Below are positions 44,495 through 53,306 of a stretch of DNA of 64,000 bases, piece by piece. Position numbers and translations under genes: made by a program. The notes under the pieces were generated by a model. It made no database searches. It had not been told where the DNA came from and saw nothing but the letters and a program-made list of their open reading frames with translations. Each line of letters starts with the position of its first letter. The stretch's first letter is position 1. The DNA lies in NCBI RefSeq assembly GCF_042648365.1, contig NZ_JBHRXI010000010.1, positions 558,001-622,000 of the forward strand, given 5' to 3'. The stretch comes from Lutimaribacter_A marinistellae. Lineage in GTDB: Bacteria > Pseudomonadota > Alphaproteobacteria > Rhodobacterales > Rhodobacteraceae.

Positions 44495-45910
44495 ATGAGA
44501 CAGGTCTGGATCTTTTGTCTGACGCTGATCCTCGCCATCGGCACCTCGCCGGAAAGCGTGCTGCGCATGGCACCCACGGCCGAGCGGGCCGAGGCAGGGC
44601 CGCGCGGACATGGTGGCGGGTTTTCCCATGCGCCGCGTAGCCGCCCGGGCGGCGCAAGAACGCGCCCGTCGACGCGGCCTGCCGGTCCTTCGGCCCAACG
44701 GCCTTCGGTACAGAGACCCTCAACACGCCCGGCACGCCCCTCGGTTCAACCACCCGCGGGCCGGCCATCAACACGCCCGGCGGTCAAACCGGAAACACCG
44801 GTAAGCCGACCGGACCGTCCCACGACCCTGCCCGCACGCCCCGGCGACCGACCACCCGGAGCACGGCCACCCGGCAGCCGTCCACCCGGGGCCAGACCAC
44901 CCGGCGCCAGACCGCCCGGTAGCCGACCACCTGGTGCACGCCCGCCCGGCAATCGCCCGCCCGGTGCGCGCCCTCCGGGTACACGTCCGCCCGTGGCCCG
45001 CCCGCCGGGATGGCGGCCACCGCATTCGCGGCCACCGGGTTGGCGTCCTCCCTACTACCCGCCGCCATATGCCCGGCCGCCGCACCACTACTGGGGCGAC
45101 TACTACTACTCGCCGAATTGGGGATGGTTCTTTACCGCCGCCCTCGCCGGCTCGACCCTCGCATTTGTGGCCGACCTGCCCAGTGAAGGTGATTGCGAAC
45201 CCGTACAGAGCGAAGGTGAAACGCTCTACAATTGCGACGGGGTTCTCTATCGCTCAACCTATTATCAGGATGAAACCGTATACGAGATCCTGTCGGACCC
45301 CGAGCAGGCGCAAACCGTCGCGGAACCGACCAGCGTCGTGGGTCTGACGCTGACCGAGCCGCTGACCCGCGGCGCCGTCGTGCGCGATCTGCAGAATCGC
45401 CTTACGGGTGCAGGTTACAGCGTCGGTTCCGTTGACGGGGTATTCGGTCAGGACACGGCCAATGCCCTTGCATGGTTCCAGTACGACAACGGGTTCGAGG
45501 CGACCGGCGTGGTCGATGTGGCCACCGCCGAAGCGCTGGGCTTCAGGCCACCGGGTACGACACAACCGGCCGCTGCAAGTGTCGACGCGGTCGAAGATGC
45601 GCAATCGGGGGCCGAAGAGGCGTCATCCGACCCTGAGGCGACACCGGCGCAACCGGCAGAGCCCGAGGCGGAAGGTCAGGCCCCTGCCCCGGCCAATGGC
45701 GACGCCGTACCGCGCGCCGATGGTGACCCGGTTGCACCGCAGTCGGAGGACGGCGCAGCTGCGCCTGCCCCTGCCCCAGCGAGTGACGCCCAGACAGGGA
45801 CACCAGAGGATCAACCGTCAGCCACCGGAGGCCAAGCCGCGAACGAAAAGGCCCCGCCTGCCGATGGCGACCGGGTTCCACCGACGGACGACACCGACGC
45901 GACAGAGTGA
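44495..45910 (+). CDS. Proline-rich secreted protein with peptidoglycan-binding domain
   Basis: A 471-residue envelope protein: signal peptide (IFCLTLILAIGTS), a Pro/Arg-rich region built of RPPGA/S-type pentapeptides (residues ~119-186), a Tyr-rich segment PHHYWGDYYYSPNWGW with a following hydrophobic stretch, then a peptidoglycan_1-type domain (VVRDLQNRLTGAGYSVGSVD and FGQDTANALAWFQYDNG, residues ~290-350) and an acidic Ala/Pro/Glu tail. The middle part, with CEPVQSEGETLYNCDGVLY, looks like proteins I recall as DUF6515. ATG at 44495 is preceded by GGAGTGAGG. Likely a cell-wall-anchored spacer protein paired with the DUF2092 protein. Confidence 0.8.
   Translation: MRQVWIFCLTLILAIGTSPESVLRMAPTAERAEAGPRGHGGGFSHAPRSRPGGARTRPSTRPAGPSAQRPSVQRPSTRPARPSVQPPAGRPSTRPAVKPETPVSRPDRPTTLPARPGDRPPGARPPGSRPPGARPPGARPPGSRPPGARPPGNRPPGARPPGTRPPVARPPGWRPPHSRPPGWRPPYYPPPYARPPHHYWGDYYYSPNWGWFFTAALAGSTLAFVADLPSEGDCEPVQSEGETLYNCDGVLYRSTYYQDETVYEILSDPEQAQTVAEPTSVVGLTLTEPLTRGAVVRDLQNRLTGAGYSVGSVDGVFGQDTANALAWFQYDNGFEATGVVDVATAEALGFRPPGTTQPAAASVDAVEDAQSGAEEASSDPEATPAQPAEPEAEGQAPAPANGDAVPRADGDPVAPQSEDGAAAPAPAPASDAQTGTPEDQPSATGGQAANEKAPPADGDRVPPTDDTDATE
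44849..45052 (+). repeat. 15-bp coding repeat (RPPGx pentapeptide array)
   Basis: Thirteen in-frame units plus a partial one, most reading RPPGA, RPPGS, RPPGN or RPPGT, with RPPGW and RPPHS near the end. Codons vary between units, so this is an old protein repeat, not a recent slippage array. Confidence 0.85.
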
Positions 45911-45919
45911 CGTCCAGAC

Positions 45920-46549
45920 CTACAGCGCGGCGCTGGGACGTTCGCGCATCCGTTGGTGCCACCCGGTCAGGGCGGCATGATCTTCGGGGACGGGCATCCG
46001 GATCACACGGGCAAAATCGACCGCGACCAGCAAGGTGATATCGGCCAGCGAAAAAGCCTCACCGGCGACGAAAGGCGACTCTGCCAGATGGTCGTTCATC
46101 ATGCCATAGAACTGACCCAGCCGCGCTTTGCCTCGTTCGGCCAGCTCCGGAATCTGGGCGTAATTCTGCGGCCCGGGCAGAGCCCGATCCTTCATGCGCG
46201 GGCTTGAATTGCGCAACGCCTCGGCAATGGCCATGAAACCCTGCTGCTCGATGATCGCCGTCCACATCATGACCAGTCCCTTCTCGTCGGGGGTCCGTCC
46301 CATGAGCGGCGGTTCGGGGTGCGCGGCTTCGAGATATGCGGCGATGCCGAGATTCTCGGTGATGACGGTGCCTTCGTCGGTGACCAGCACAGGAACGGTC
46401 GCGCGCGGATTCACCTGCAGGAATTCGGGCGCGAGCTGCGCCCCTTCGGCGATGGAAATCTCCCGCGTTTCGATATCAAGCCCTTTTTCGGCGATAAAGA
46501 TCCGGGCACGGCGCGGGCTTGGGGCCGTTGCGCAATCGTAAAAGATCAT
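45920..46549 (-). CDS. Glutathione S-transferase family protein
   Basis: A 209-residue protein with an N-terminal thioredoxin-like domain (MIFYDCATAPSPRRARIFIA, the NPRATVPVL cis-Pro loop, and VITENLGIAAYLE) and a C-terminal all-helical domain. It conjugates or transfers glutathione to electrophiles or acts in peroxide reduction; substrate unknown. I start at the ATG with GGAGGAATACCA upstream rather than the earlier in-frame ATG. Its stop converges with the proline-rich protein gene, nine bases apart, and ackA lies 90 bp upstream on the same strand. Confidence 0.9.
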   Translation of the reverse strand: MIFYDCATAPSPRRARIFIAEKGLDIETREISIAEGAQLAPEFLQVNPRATVPVLVTDEGTVITENLGIAAYLEAAHPEPPLMGRTPDEKGLVMMWTAIIEQQGFMAIAEALRNSSPRMKDRALPGPQNYAQIPELAERGKARLGQFYGMMNDHLAESPFVAGEAFSLADITLLVAVDFARVIRMPVPEDHAALTGWHQRMRERPSAAL

Positions 46550-46639
46550 TGGTATTCCTCCCTGTTCGCACAGAACACTACGCGCCTTCGTCACCGCCGG
46601 GCCAGAACCCATGCCACCAACCCCGATGTGACCCTGCGT

Positions 46640-47788
46640 TCAGCGCAGCGCGGCCGAGACGGCGCGGGCGATAACCCGCTCTTCATCCGTGGGAATGACA
46701 AGAACGGGCGTGCGTCCCGAAGAGATAACCCTGTCGCCTGCTGAATTGGCGGCGGAATCGATTTGCAGCCCAAGGAACCCCAGCTCGTCGGCGACCCGCG
46801 CCCGGATGGGGGCGGCATTCTCGCCGATACCGCCGGTAAAGACCAAGGCATCGAGTCCACCCAGAACAGCGGCCATGGCACCCAGTTCGCGGCGGATGCG
46901 GAACACGTAATAATCGATTGCCTGCGCCGCCTCGGGCGCATCGCTGGCCAGAAGGGTCCGCATGTCGTGACTGATGCCCGATAACCCCTTCAGCCCACTC
47001 TCCTTGTACAGCATGTCGCCCAGTTGCACCGGGGAGTAGCCCTGATCCAGCAGGTAAAGCATGACACCGGGATCAAGCTGGCCGCAGCGAGTTCCCATCG
47101 GCAGCCCGTCCAGCGCCGAAAACCCCATGGTCGACCCGATGGACCTGCCGCCCTTCACCGCGCACATCGAGGCGCCATTGCCAAGATGTGCGATCACCAC
47201 CCGCCCGTTTGCCAGATCCGGATGATCCGTGACCAAGCGGCCCGAGATGTAATCATAGCTGAGGCCATGAAACCCGTAGCGGCGAACACCCTCGTCATAG
47301 AATCGCCGTGGCAAGGCAAACGCATCGTTCACGAAGGGATGACCCTTGTGAAACGCGGTATCGAAGCAGCCGATCTGCACTGCCTGCGGAAAGGCATCCT
47401 GCGCCGCGCGCACAGCGGCCAGGTTGTGCGGCTGGTGCAAGGGCGCCAGCGGCACCAGCGCGTCGAGTTGATCCATGACCTGCGGCGTCAACTCCGTCGG
47501 CGCGCCAAAGGTCTTGCCGCCATGCACTATGCGGTGGCCAACACCGGCTACGGCGCGACCTTCTAGCATCGGCGCGACAACGTCGAGGATGGCCCGAACG
47601 GCGCGGCCGTGATCGGCTGGACCTATCTCGGTCGTGGTCTTGCCGTCCTCGCCGCGAAGGACCATCCGCGCGAGCGGGCCGATATTCTCGATCTGTCCAA
47701 GCTGTCGCAACTGCGGCTCTTCTCCGCTGCGATACAAGCCAAACTTGATCGAGGAACTGCCTGCATTGAGGGTGAGGATGTCGCTCAT
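46640..47788 (-). CDS. ackA: Acetate kinase AckA
   Basis: A 382-residue ASKHA-fold kinase interconverting acetate + ATP and acetyl phosphate. The family signatures are LTLNAGSSSIKF at the N-terminus and IVHGGKTF. HLGNGASMCAVKGGRSIGST is the phosphate-binding region, and FTGGIGENAAPIR the adenosine site. Length and motifs fit. The usual partner phosphotransacetylase (pta) is not next to it or anywhere in this window, so acetyl-CoA would be made elsewhere or by a different route. AAAGGG plus GGAG lie just upstream of the ATG, with a 21-bp dyad immediately before. Confidence 0.96.
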   Translation of the reverse strand: MSDILTLNAGSSSIKFGLYRSGEEPQLRQLGQIENIGPLARMVLRGEDGKTTTEIGPADHGRAVRAILDVVAPMLEGRAVAGVGHRIVHGGKTFGAPTELTPQVMDQLDALVPLAPLHQPHNLAAVRAAQDAFPQAVQIGCFDTAFHKGHPFVNDAFALPRRFYDEGVRRYGFHGLSYDYISGRLVTDHPDLANGRVVIAHLGNGASMCAVKGGRSIGSTMGFSALDGLPMGTRCGQLDPGVMLYLLDQGYSPVQLGDMLYKESGLKGLSGISHDMRTLLASDAPEAAQAIDYYVFRIRRELGAMAAVLGGLDALVFTGGIGENAAPIRARVADELGFLGLQIDSAANSAGDRVISSGRTPVLVIPTDEERVIARAVSAALR

Positions 47789-47797
47789 CTCCGGCCC

Positions 47798-47818
47798 TTT
47801 CCAGTTGCGAGTTGGAAA
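47798..47818 (-). promoter_or_regulatory. Dyad next to the ackA ribosome-binding site
   Basis: TTTCCA and TGGAAA arms separated by nine bases, ending ten bases before the ackA start and overlapping AAAGGG. It could form an RNA hairpin that masks the ribosome-binding site, or act as an operator. The arms resemble the 15-bp dyad near the Lrp gene. Suggestive only. Confidence 0.3.
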
Positions 47819-47833
47819 CTGTTGCCCGAAAGT

Positions 47834-48355
47834 TCAGCGCCGGTAGACGAAGCAGCGCCCTGGCACCGCACCCGGCGGCAGGGGCAACTCTTCGAGCGTT
47901 TCGAAATACATTCGGTCGGACGACACCATCAGCCCGCCCTTGCCGAGCAGCGGCTCGACCAGCGGCGAGATCAGGCGAGCAAAGGCGTCGTTCTTCTCCC
48001 GGTTATGCCCCCCCAGGTCGGCATGGATCAGGCTGGCCGTCGCCCCGAAACGATCAAGCGCGGCAGGAAGCGTTTCGCGCACATCGCCAAGGATCAGCTG
48101 GTGGTCATCGGGGGTCGAGTCGGGATGCGATGCAACGGCACGTTCGAACACATAGATGTCCCTGCCGGTCACATGTGTCTTTAGATGGTGATAGGTCCGC
48201 CCGTTACCGAGCCCCAGCTCAAAGATCGGACCGCGCTGCGCAGCCGTCTCGGCGATGGCAAAGTCGAGGCAGGCCCGCTGCGAAACCATGCGGTCGATGA
48301 ATAGGTCGAGACGGGATTGGGTGTCGGGCTGGGCATCAGGCGCAGTCTGGGTCAC
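47834..48355 (-). CDS. Small class I SAM-dependent methyltransferase
   Basis: A 173-residue Rossmann-fold protein. The SAM-binding loop reads IFELGLGNGRTYHHL and the acidic motif II is YVFERAVASHPDS; LILGDVRETLP follows. The chain ends GRCFVYRR. This matches the small methyltransferase family I remember as Methyltransf_17; substrates are unknown. A clear paralogue is encoded at 63376-63852 in the glycan operon (LGNGRTYDHL, ending YLFYRA). The GTG at 48355 has AGGA upstream; an ATG 19 codons earlier is possible but adds unconserved residues. It follows ackA's promoter region on the same strand, with 45 bp between the genes. Confidence 0.8.
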   Translation of the reverse strand: MTQTAPDAQPDTQSRLDLFIDRMVSQRACLDFAIAETAAQRGPIFELGLGNGRTYHHLKTHVTGRDIYVFERAVASHPDSTPDDHQLILGDVRETLPAALDRFGATASLIHADLGGHNREKNDAFARLISPLVEPLLGKGGLMVSSDRMYFETLEELPLPPGAVPGRCFVYRR

Positions 48356-48573
48356 GGGCGCGCATCCTTTGCTGGTTCGGCGGCTTGCCCACGTGATGCC
48401 AGACACGGACACGGTTGTGTAGACGGCAGCACGGTGCTGCGGCCATTTTCCTCACATACGGCCCCGTGAAAAGAAGGGTTTGACTTGACGCGCCGGGCCG
48501 CGCGAAGGTGTCGGCAAAAATGGGGAGATCAGACGCAGATGGAGGGATTGGCTCAGACCGGTCTACGGCCTGA

Positions 48574-50346
48574 ATGACACCTCTTTTGTCAGTACGCGAC
48601 CTGAGCATCGGCTTTGGCGGCGGCGACCCGGTCGTGCGGGACGTCAATTTCGACGTGGCGCACGGCCAGACGCTGGCATTGGTCGGTGAAAGTGGTTCGG
48701 GCAAGACGATCACTTGCCGCGCGGTACTTCGTATCCTGCCGCGTGCGGCACAGGTGCGCTCGGGTGAAATCACGCTGAATGGGCCGGGCGGGTCGCTGGC
48801 CTTGTCGAGCCTGTCCGAACGCCAGATGCGCGACGTGCGCGGCGACAGGATCTCGATGATTTTCCAGGAACCGATGCGTTCCCTGTCGCCCTTGCACCGG
48901 ATCGGCAACCAGGTGAGCGAGGTTCTCTGGCTTCACCGCGGCGCATCCGAAAAGGAGGCGCGCGAACAGGTACTGGCCACCTTCGCAAGGGTGGGTTTTC
49001 CCGATCCCGAACGCGCCTACCGCTCCTACCCGTTCGAACTGTCCGGCGGCATGCGCCAGCGTGCGATGATCGCCATGGCGATGGTCGCCAAGCCCGAACT
49101 GCTGATCGCGGACGAGCCGACCACCGCGCTGGACGTCACGACGCAGGCGCAGGTTCTTGGCCTGATCAAGGAGTTGCAACGCGAGACCGGAATGGCACTG
49201 ATCCTCGTCACTCACGACCTAGGCGTGGTCGCCAACATGGCCGAGCATGTCGTTGTGATGCACAAGGGCCGCGTGATGGAGGCCGGTCCGGCCGCGCCGG
49301 TTCTGGGCGCGCCCGCTCATCCTTACACCAAGCAATTGTTCAACGCCGCGCCGTCGATCCCGGCAGAGGTCGCCCCGGAACCGCCCCTGCCCGAAGAGGA
49401 CCTGATCCTGGAGCTAAACGGCGTTTCCAAGACCTACACGATGCGGGCAAAGTCCGCGTGGAAACCCGACCTCCTGATCCATGCGTGCCGGGGCGTCGAC
49501 CTGAAACTGCCACGCGGCAAGACGCTGGCCATCGTCGGCGAGTCCGGCTCGGGCAAGACGACCGCCGCGCGCATCGCACTGGGGGCCGAACCGCCGGACC
49601 CCGGCGGCGAGGTTCTGTTCCGCCCTCGACCCGGCGCCGAACCGATGCAGGTGCACAAGATGACCCGCGCCGAACGGACCGCGTTCCAGCGCGAGGCGCA
49701 GATGGTGTTCCAGGACCCCTACAGCTCGCTCAGCCCGCGGATGCGGGTTCAGGACGCGATGACCGAGCCGCTGGAAATCCACGGCATCGGCACCCGTGCA
49801 GAACAACGCGCGCGAGCCGAAGAAATGCTGCGCCGCGTGGGACTGAACCCCGACATGCTCAAACGCTATCCGCACGCCTTCTCGGGCGGTCAGCGGCAGC
49901 GTCTGTCGATTGCACGGGCGATGATGCTGGACCCTTCGCTCATCGTCTGCGACGAGCCGACTTCGGCGCTCGATGTCTCGGTGCAGGAGCAGATCCTGAC
50001 CCTTCTCGAGGAAATCCGCGACAGCATGAACCTCAGCTACCTGTTCATCAGCCACGATCTGGCGGTCGTGGCGCGCATCGCGGACGAGGTGGCGGTGATG
50101 CGCCAAGGCCTCGTGGTCGAGCAAGCACCGCCCAACACCCTGTTTCACAACCCCCAGCACCCCTATACCCGCGCGCTGATCGCGGCACAGCCCGTTCCCG
50201 ATATCGACCGCCCCATTGACCTGGGGCTGGTTGCACAGGGCGCGGGCTCTCCTGAAACCTGGGGAGAACCCTTTCGTTTCGGCGACTCCGTGATACCTTC
50301 ACTGGTAGAGCTGGAACCCGGCCATAAGGTACGTTGTCATGTTTGA
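48574..50346 (+). CDS. Oligopeptide-type ABC transporter, fused dual ATPase
   Basis: A 590-residue protein with two complete ABC ATPase domains in tandem (DppD-like plus DppF-like). Both have intact Walker A (GESGSGKT), signatures (FELSGGMRQR and FSGGQRQRLS), Walker B (LLIADEP and LIVCDEP) and H-loops (LVTHD and FISHD). HPYTKQLFNAAP and HPYTRALIAAQP are the C-terminal motifs typical of peptide importers, after the nucleotide domains. It energises uptake of peptides or similar polar solutes through the permeases encoded downstream. It leads the operon, and its stop overlaps the binding-protein start by eight bases. The 218 bp upstream hold a perfect 15-bp palindrome (48426-48440) but no clear promoter. 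Confidence 0.92.
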   Translation: MTPLLSVRDLSIGFGGGDPVVRDVNFDVAHGQTLALVGESGSGKTITCRAVLRILPRAAQVRSGEITLNGPGGSLALSSLSERQMRDVRGDRISMIFQEPMRSLSPLHRIGNQVSEVLWLHRGASEKEAREQVLATFARVGFPDPERAYRSYPFELSGGMRQRAMIAMAMVAKPELLIADEPTTALDVTTQAQVLGLIKELQRETGMALILVTHDLGVVANMAEHVVVMHKGRVMEAGPAAPVLGAPAHPYTKQLFNAAPSIPAEVAPEPPLPEEDLILELNGVSKTYTMRAKSAWKPDLLIHACRGVDLKLPRGKTLAIVGESGSGKTTAARIALGAEPPDPGGEVLFRPRPGAEPMQVHKMTRAERTAFQREAQMVFQDPYSSLSPRMRVQDAMTEPLEIHGIGTRAEQRARAEEMLRRVGLNPDMLKRYPHAFSGGQRQRLSIARAMMLDPSLIVCDEPTSALDVSVQEQILTLLEEIRDSMNLSYLFISHDLAVVARIADEVAVMRQGLVVEQAPPNTLFHNPQHPYTRALIAAQPVPDIDRPIDLGLVAQGAGSPETWGEPFRFGDSVIPSLVELEPGHKVRCHV

Positions 50347-52252
50347 ACGTTTTCGTAGATCCCTGTCCCTCGCTTCGGCCCTCGTGATGACCGCGCCAAT
50401 CGCGTGGGCGAAAGACCTGCCCGCGCTACAGGAAGGGTCGTTCTGGAAGACCGAGGTCGAGGCGGGCGACCTGCCCCCGATCGCCGAAAGAATCCCCTCG
50501 GACCCGGTCGTTGTCGATCTCGAGGCCAAGGGACGCGAATTCGGGCGCGAAGGCGGAACCCTGCGCACCATGGTCACACGATCCAAGGACATCCGGCAGA
50601 TGGTCGTTTACGGCTACGCCCGGCTGGTGGGGTACGATCAGGACTACAACCTCGTTCCCGACCTTCTGGCGGATTTCGAGAACGAGGCGAACCGCAAGTT
50701 CACGCTGCGGCTGCGCGAAGGCCACAAGTGGTCGGACGGCGCACCGTTCACCTCGGCGGATTTCGCCTATTGGTGGAATGACGTCGCGAACAACGAACTG
50801 CTCAGCCCGGCCGGGCCGCCGGACTTCCTTCTTGTCGATGGCGAAGCGCCGCAAGTCAGCTTCCCCGACGAGACCACTGTGATCTTCGAATGGTCCAAGC
50901 CCAATGCAAACTTCGTGCAGACGCTGGCACAGGCGCGGCCACCCTTCATCTATCGCCCGGCGCATTTCCTGAAACAGTTTCACGTGGCATTCGCCGACGA
51001 GCCCGCGTTGAAGGCCGCCGTGGACGACGCCCGGGTCAAGAGCTGGGCAGCGCTGCACAACAAGCTCGACAACATGTACAAGTTCGACAATCCCGACCTG
51101 CCCACGCTGCAGCCGTGGATGAATGCGACGGCCGGCAAGAAGATCCGCCACGATTTCGTGCGCAACCCCTATTTCCACCGCATCGACGCGCGCGGTGTGC
51201 AACTGCCGTATATCGACACGATCGAGATGGAGATCGTGGCGCCCGGCCTCGTTGCTGCCAAGGCCAACGCGGGCGAAACTGACCTGCAGGGCCGCGGTCT
51301 GGATTTCCGCGATGTCTCGATCCTGAAAAAGGGTGAGGCTGCGGGCAACTACAAAACCTACCTGTGGGAAACCGGCGTCGCCTCCCAGATCGCCATCTAT
51401 CCCAACCTCAATTACGAGGACGATGCTTGGCGCGAATTGCTACGCGATGTACGGGTACGGCGCGCGTTGTCGCTGGCAGTGGACCGCAACACGATCAACC
51501 AGGCCCTCTACTTCAAGCTGGCGAAACCCGGCTCCATGGCCGTCTTGCCCGCCTCGGAGTTCTACAACGAGGAAAACACCGCCGCCTGGGCCGACTATGA
51601 CATCGAGCAGGCCAATGCGCTTCTCGATGCCGCCGGACTGGACCAGCGTGACAAGAACGGCATCCGCCTGCTGCCCGATGGCCGCCCGATGGAGTTGATC
51701 GTCGAGACCGCCGGCGAACGGCAAGAGGTTGAAAACGCGCTTCAGATCGTAACCGATAACTGGCGCGATGTCGGGGTCAAGCTGGTGATGCGCCCGCTCG
51801 ACCGCGACATCCTGCGCAATCGGGTCTTTGCCGGAACCACCATGGCCGCCGTCTGGTTCGGCTGGGATAACGGTATCCCGCAGGTCTACACCTCGCCCGC
51901 CTATCTGGCTCCGACCGACCAGGTCTTCTTTGCCTGGCCGAAATGGGGGCAATTCCATCAGACTGCCGGCGACGCCGGCGAGGCGCCCGACCTGCCCGCA
52001 GCGCAGCGCCTGATGACGCTGGCCCATGACTGGGAAATCGCCGAAACCGACGAAGCGCGCGCCGCCGCCTGGCGCGAGATGCTCGCGATCCACGCCGACC
52101 AGGTCTATGGAATCGGCATCCTGTCTGGCGCGCCGCAACCCATCGTTGTGTCGAACCGGCTGCGCAACGTGCCGGAAAAGGGCCTGTGGGCCTGGGACCC
52201 CGGCGCTCATTTCGGCGTGCACCGGATGGACGAGTTCTTTTTCGCCGAATGA
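50339..52252 (+). CDS. Extracellular solute-binding protein, family 5
   Basis: A 637-residue periplasmic protein with signal peptide LSLASALVMTAPIAWA. The SBP_bac_5 core is visible in FTLRLREGHKWSDGAPFTSA (lobe I), VRRALSLAVDRNTINQ, and LLPDGRPMELIVETAGER. It is longer than DppA/OppA (~535 residues). That, with the N-terminal extension of ~55 residues, places it nearer to the large opine/peptide subgroup (MppA or YejA type). It captures the substrate for the ABC importer encoded around it. The substrate is not predictable from sequence. A gap of 25 bp precedes the first permease gene. Confidence 0.9.
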   Translation: MFERFRRSLSLASALVMTAPIAWAKDLPALQEGSFWKTEVEAGDLPPIAERIPSDPVVVDLEAKGREFGREGGTLRTMVTRSKDIRQMVVYGYARLVGYDQDYNLVPDLLADFENEANRKFTLRLREGHKWSDGAPFTSADFAYWWNDVANNELLSPAGPPDFLLVDGEAPQVSFPDETTVIFEWSKPNANFVQTLAQARPPFIYRPAHFLKQFHVAFADEPALKAAVDDARVKSWAALHNKLDNMYKFDNPDLPTLQPWMNATAGKKIRHDFVRNPYFHRIDARGVQLPYIDTIEMEIVAPGLVAAKANAGETDLQGRGLDFRDVSILKKGEAAGNYKTYLWETGVASQIAIYPNLNYEDDAWRELLRDVRVRRALSLAVDRNTINQALYFKLAKPGSMAVLPASEFYNEENTAAWADYDIEQANALLDAAGLDQRDKNGIRLLPDGRPMELIVETAGERQEVENALQIVTDNWRDVGVKLVMRPLDRDILRNRVFAGTTMAAVWFGWDNGIPQVYTSPAYLAPTDQVFFAWPKWGQFHQTAGDAGEAPDLPAAQRLMTLAHDWEIAETDEARAAAWREMLAIHADQVYGIGILSGAPQPIVVSNRLRNVPEKGLWAWDPGAHFGVHRMDEFFFAE

Positions 52253-52277
52253 TGCCCAAGTGATCGGACCCAGCTGA

Positions 52278-53306
52278 ATGGCACTTCTGCGCTACTCGAT
52301 CTACCGCTTCGGCACGATGATCCTGACCCTGCTGGTTGTGTCGGTTCTGGTCTTCGTCATCATCAACCTTCCGCCCGGCGACTACCTGTCGAACCAGATC
52401 GCCGAGCTGCAGGCCTCCGGCCAGTCCGCCGGTGTCGAAAAGGCCGAGTTCCTGCGCCGCGAATACGCGCTGGACCGTCCGCTCTGGCAGCAATACCTGA
52501 TCTGGATGGGCTTCATCCCCGGCCCGCAGGGCTTCTCGGGCCTGATACAGGGTGACCTCGGCTGGTCCTTCGAATTCGACCGCCCCGTGGCCGAGATCGT
52601 GGGCGACACGCTATGGCTCACCGTCGTCGTGAACCTCGCTGCCGTGGTCTTCGTCTACATCGTCGCACTGCCTCTCGGCGTTCTTGCCGCCGCTCGCTCG
52701 CGAACATGGGTCGACTATACATCCGCCTTCATCGGCTACCTTGGCCTGGCGACGCCCAATTTCCTTCTTGCGCTGATCCTCTACTACTACGGGCGGCAAT
52801 ACCTCAACATTCCAATCGGTGGCCTGATGGACCCGATCTACGAGGGCCAGCCCCTGACTTGGGAAAAGCTCAAATCTGTTGGCATCCACCTGATCGTCCC
52901 CACCATCGTGATCGGCACGGCGGGCGCGTCGGCAATGATGCAGCGCCTGCGGGCAAACATGCTGGACGAACTGGGCAAACCTTACGTGGAAACCGCAGTG
53001 GCCAAGGGCATGTCCCCCTCGCGAATGCTGACCAAGTATCCGCTGCGCGTTGCCTTCAACCCGTTCGTGGCCGATATCGGGAACCTGTTGCCGTCGATGG
53101 TATCGGGTTCGGTCCTCGTGTCCGTGGTCATGGGCTTGCAGACGATCGGGCCAACGCTGCTGACCGCGCTCAAGACGCAGGACCTGTTCCTGTCGGGCTT
53201 CGTTCTGATGTTCGTCGCGCTCCTGACCCTGATCGGTACGATGATTTCGGACATCCTGCTTGTCCTGCTCGATCCGCGCATCCGCTATGAGGGCCGTGAA
53301 ACATGA
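52278..53306 (+). CDS. ABC transporter permease, DppB type
   Basis: A 342-residue inner-membrane permease with six helices. The EAA loop facing the ATPase reads ETAVAKGMSPSRMLTKYPLR and the last helices carry LLVLLDPRIRY. Start helix IYRFGTMILTLLVVSVLVFV is typical of the DppB/OppB family; a ~60-residue periplasmic segment follows. It forms the pore with the next permease. ATGA overlap with the downstream gene implies coupled translation. Confidence 0.93.
   Translation: MALLRYSIYRFGTMILTLLVVSVLVFVIINLPPGDYLSNQIAELQASGQSAGVEKAEFLRREYALDRPLWQQYLIWMGFIPGPQGFSGLIQGDLGWSFEFDRPVAEIVGDTLWLTVVVNLAAVVFVYIVALPLGVLAAARSRTWVDYTSAFIGYLGLATPNFLLALILYYYGRQYLNIPIGGLMDPIYEGQPLTWEKLKSVGIHLIVPTIVIGTAGASAMMQRLRANMLDELGKPYVETAVAKGMSPSRMLTKYPLRVAFNPFVADIGNLLPSMVSGSVLVSVVMGLQTIGPTLLTALKTQDLFLSGFVLMFVALLTLIGTMISDILLVLLDPRIRYEGRET

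Noticed and set aside
48426..48440. Perfect 15-bp palindrome GCAGCAC-G-GTGCTGC upstream of the ABC operon
   Set aside because: Short GC-rich palindromes are expected by chance at this base composition, and nothing else supports regulation; noted only in the ABC ATPase entry.
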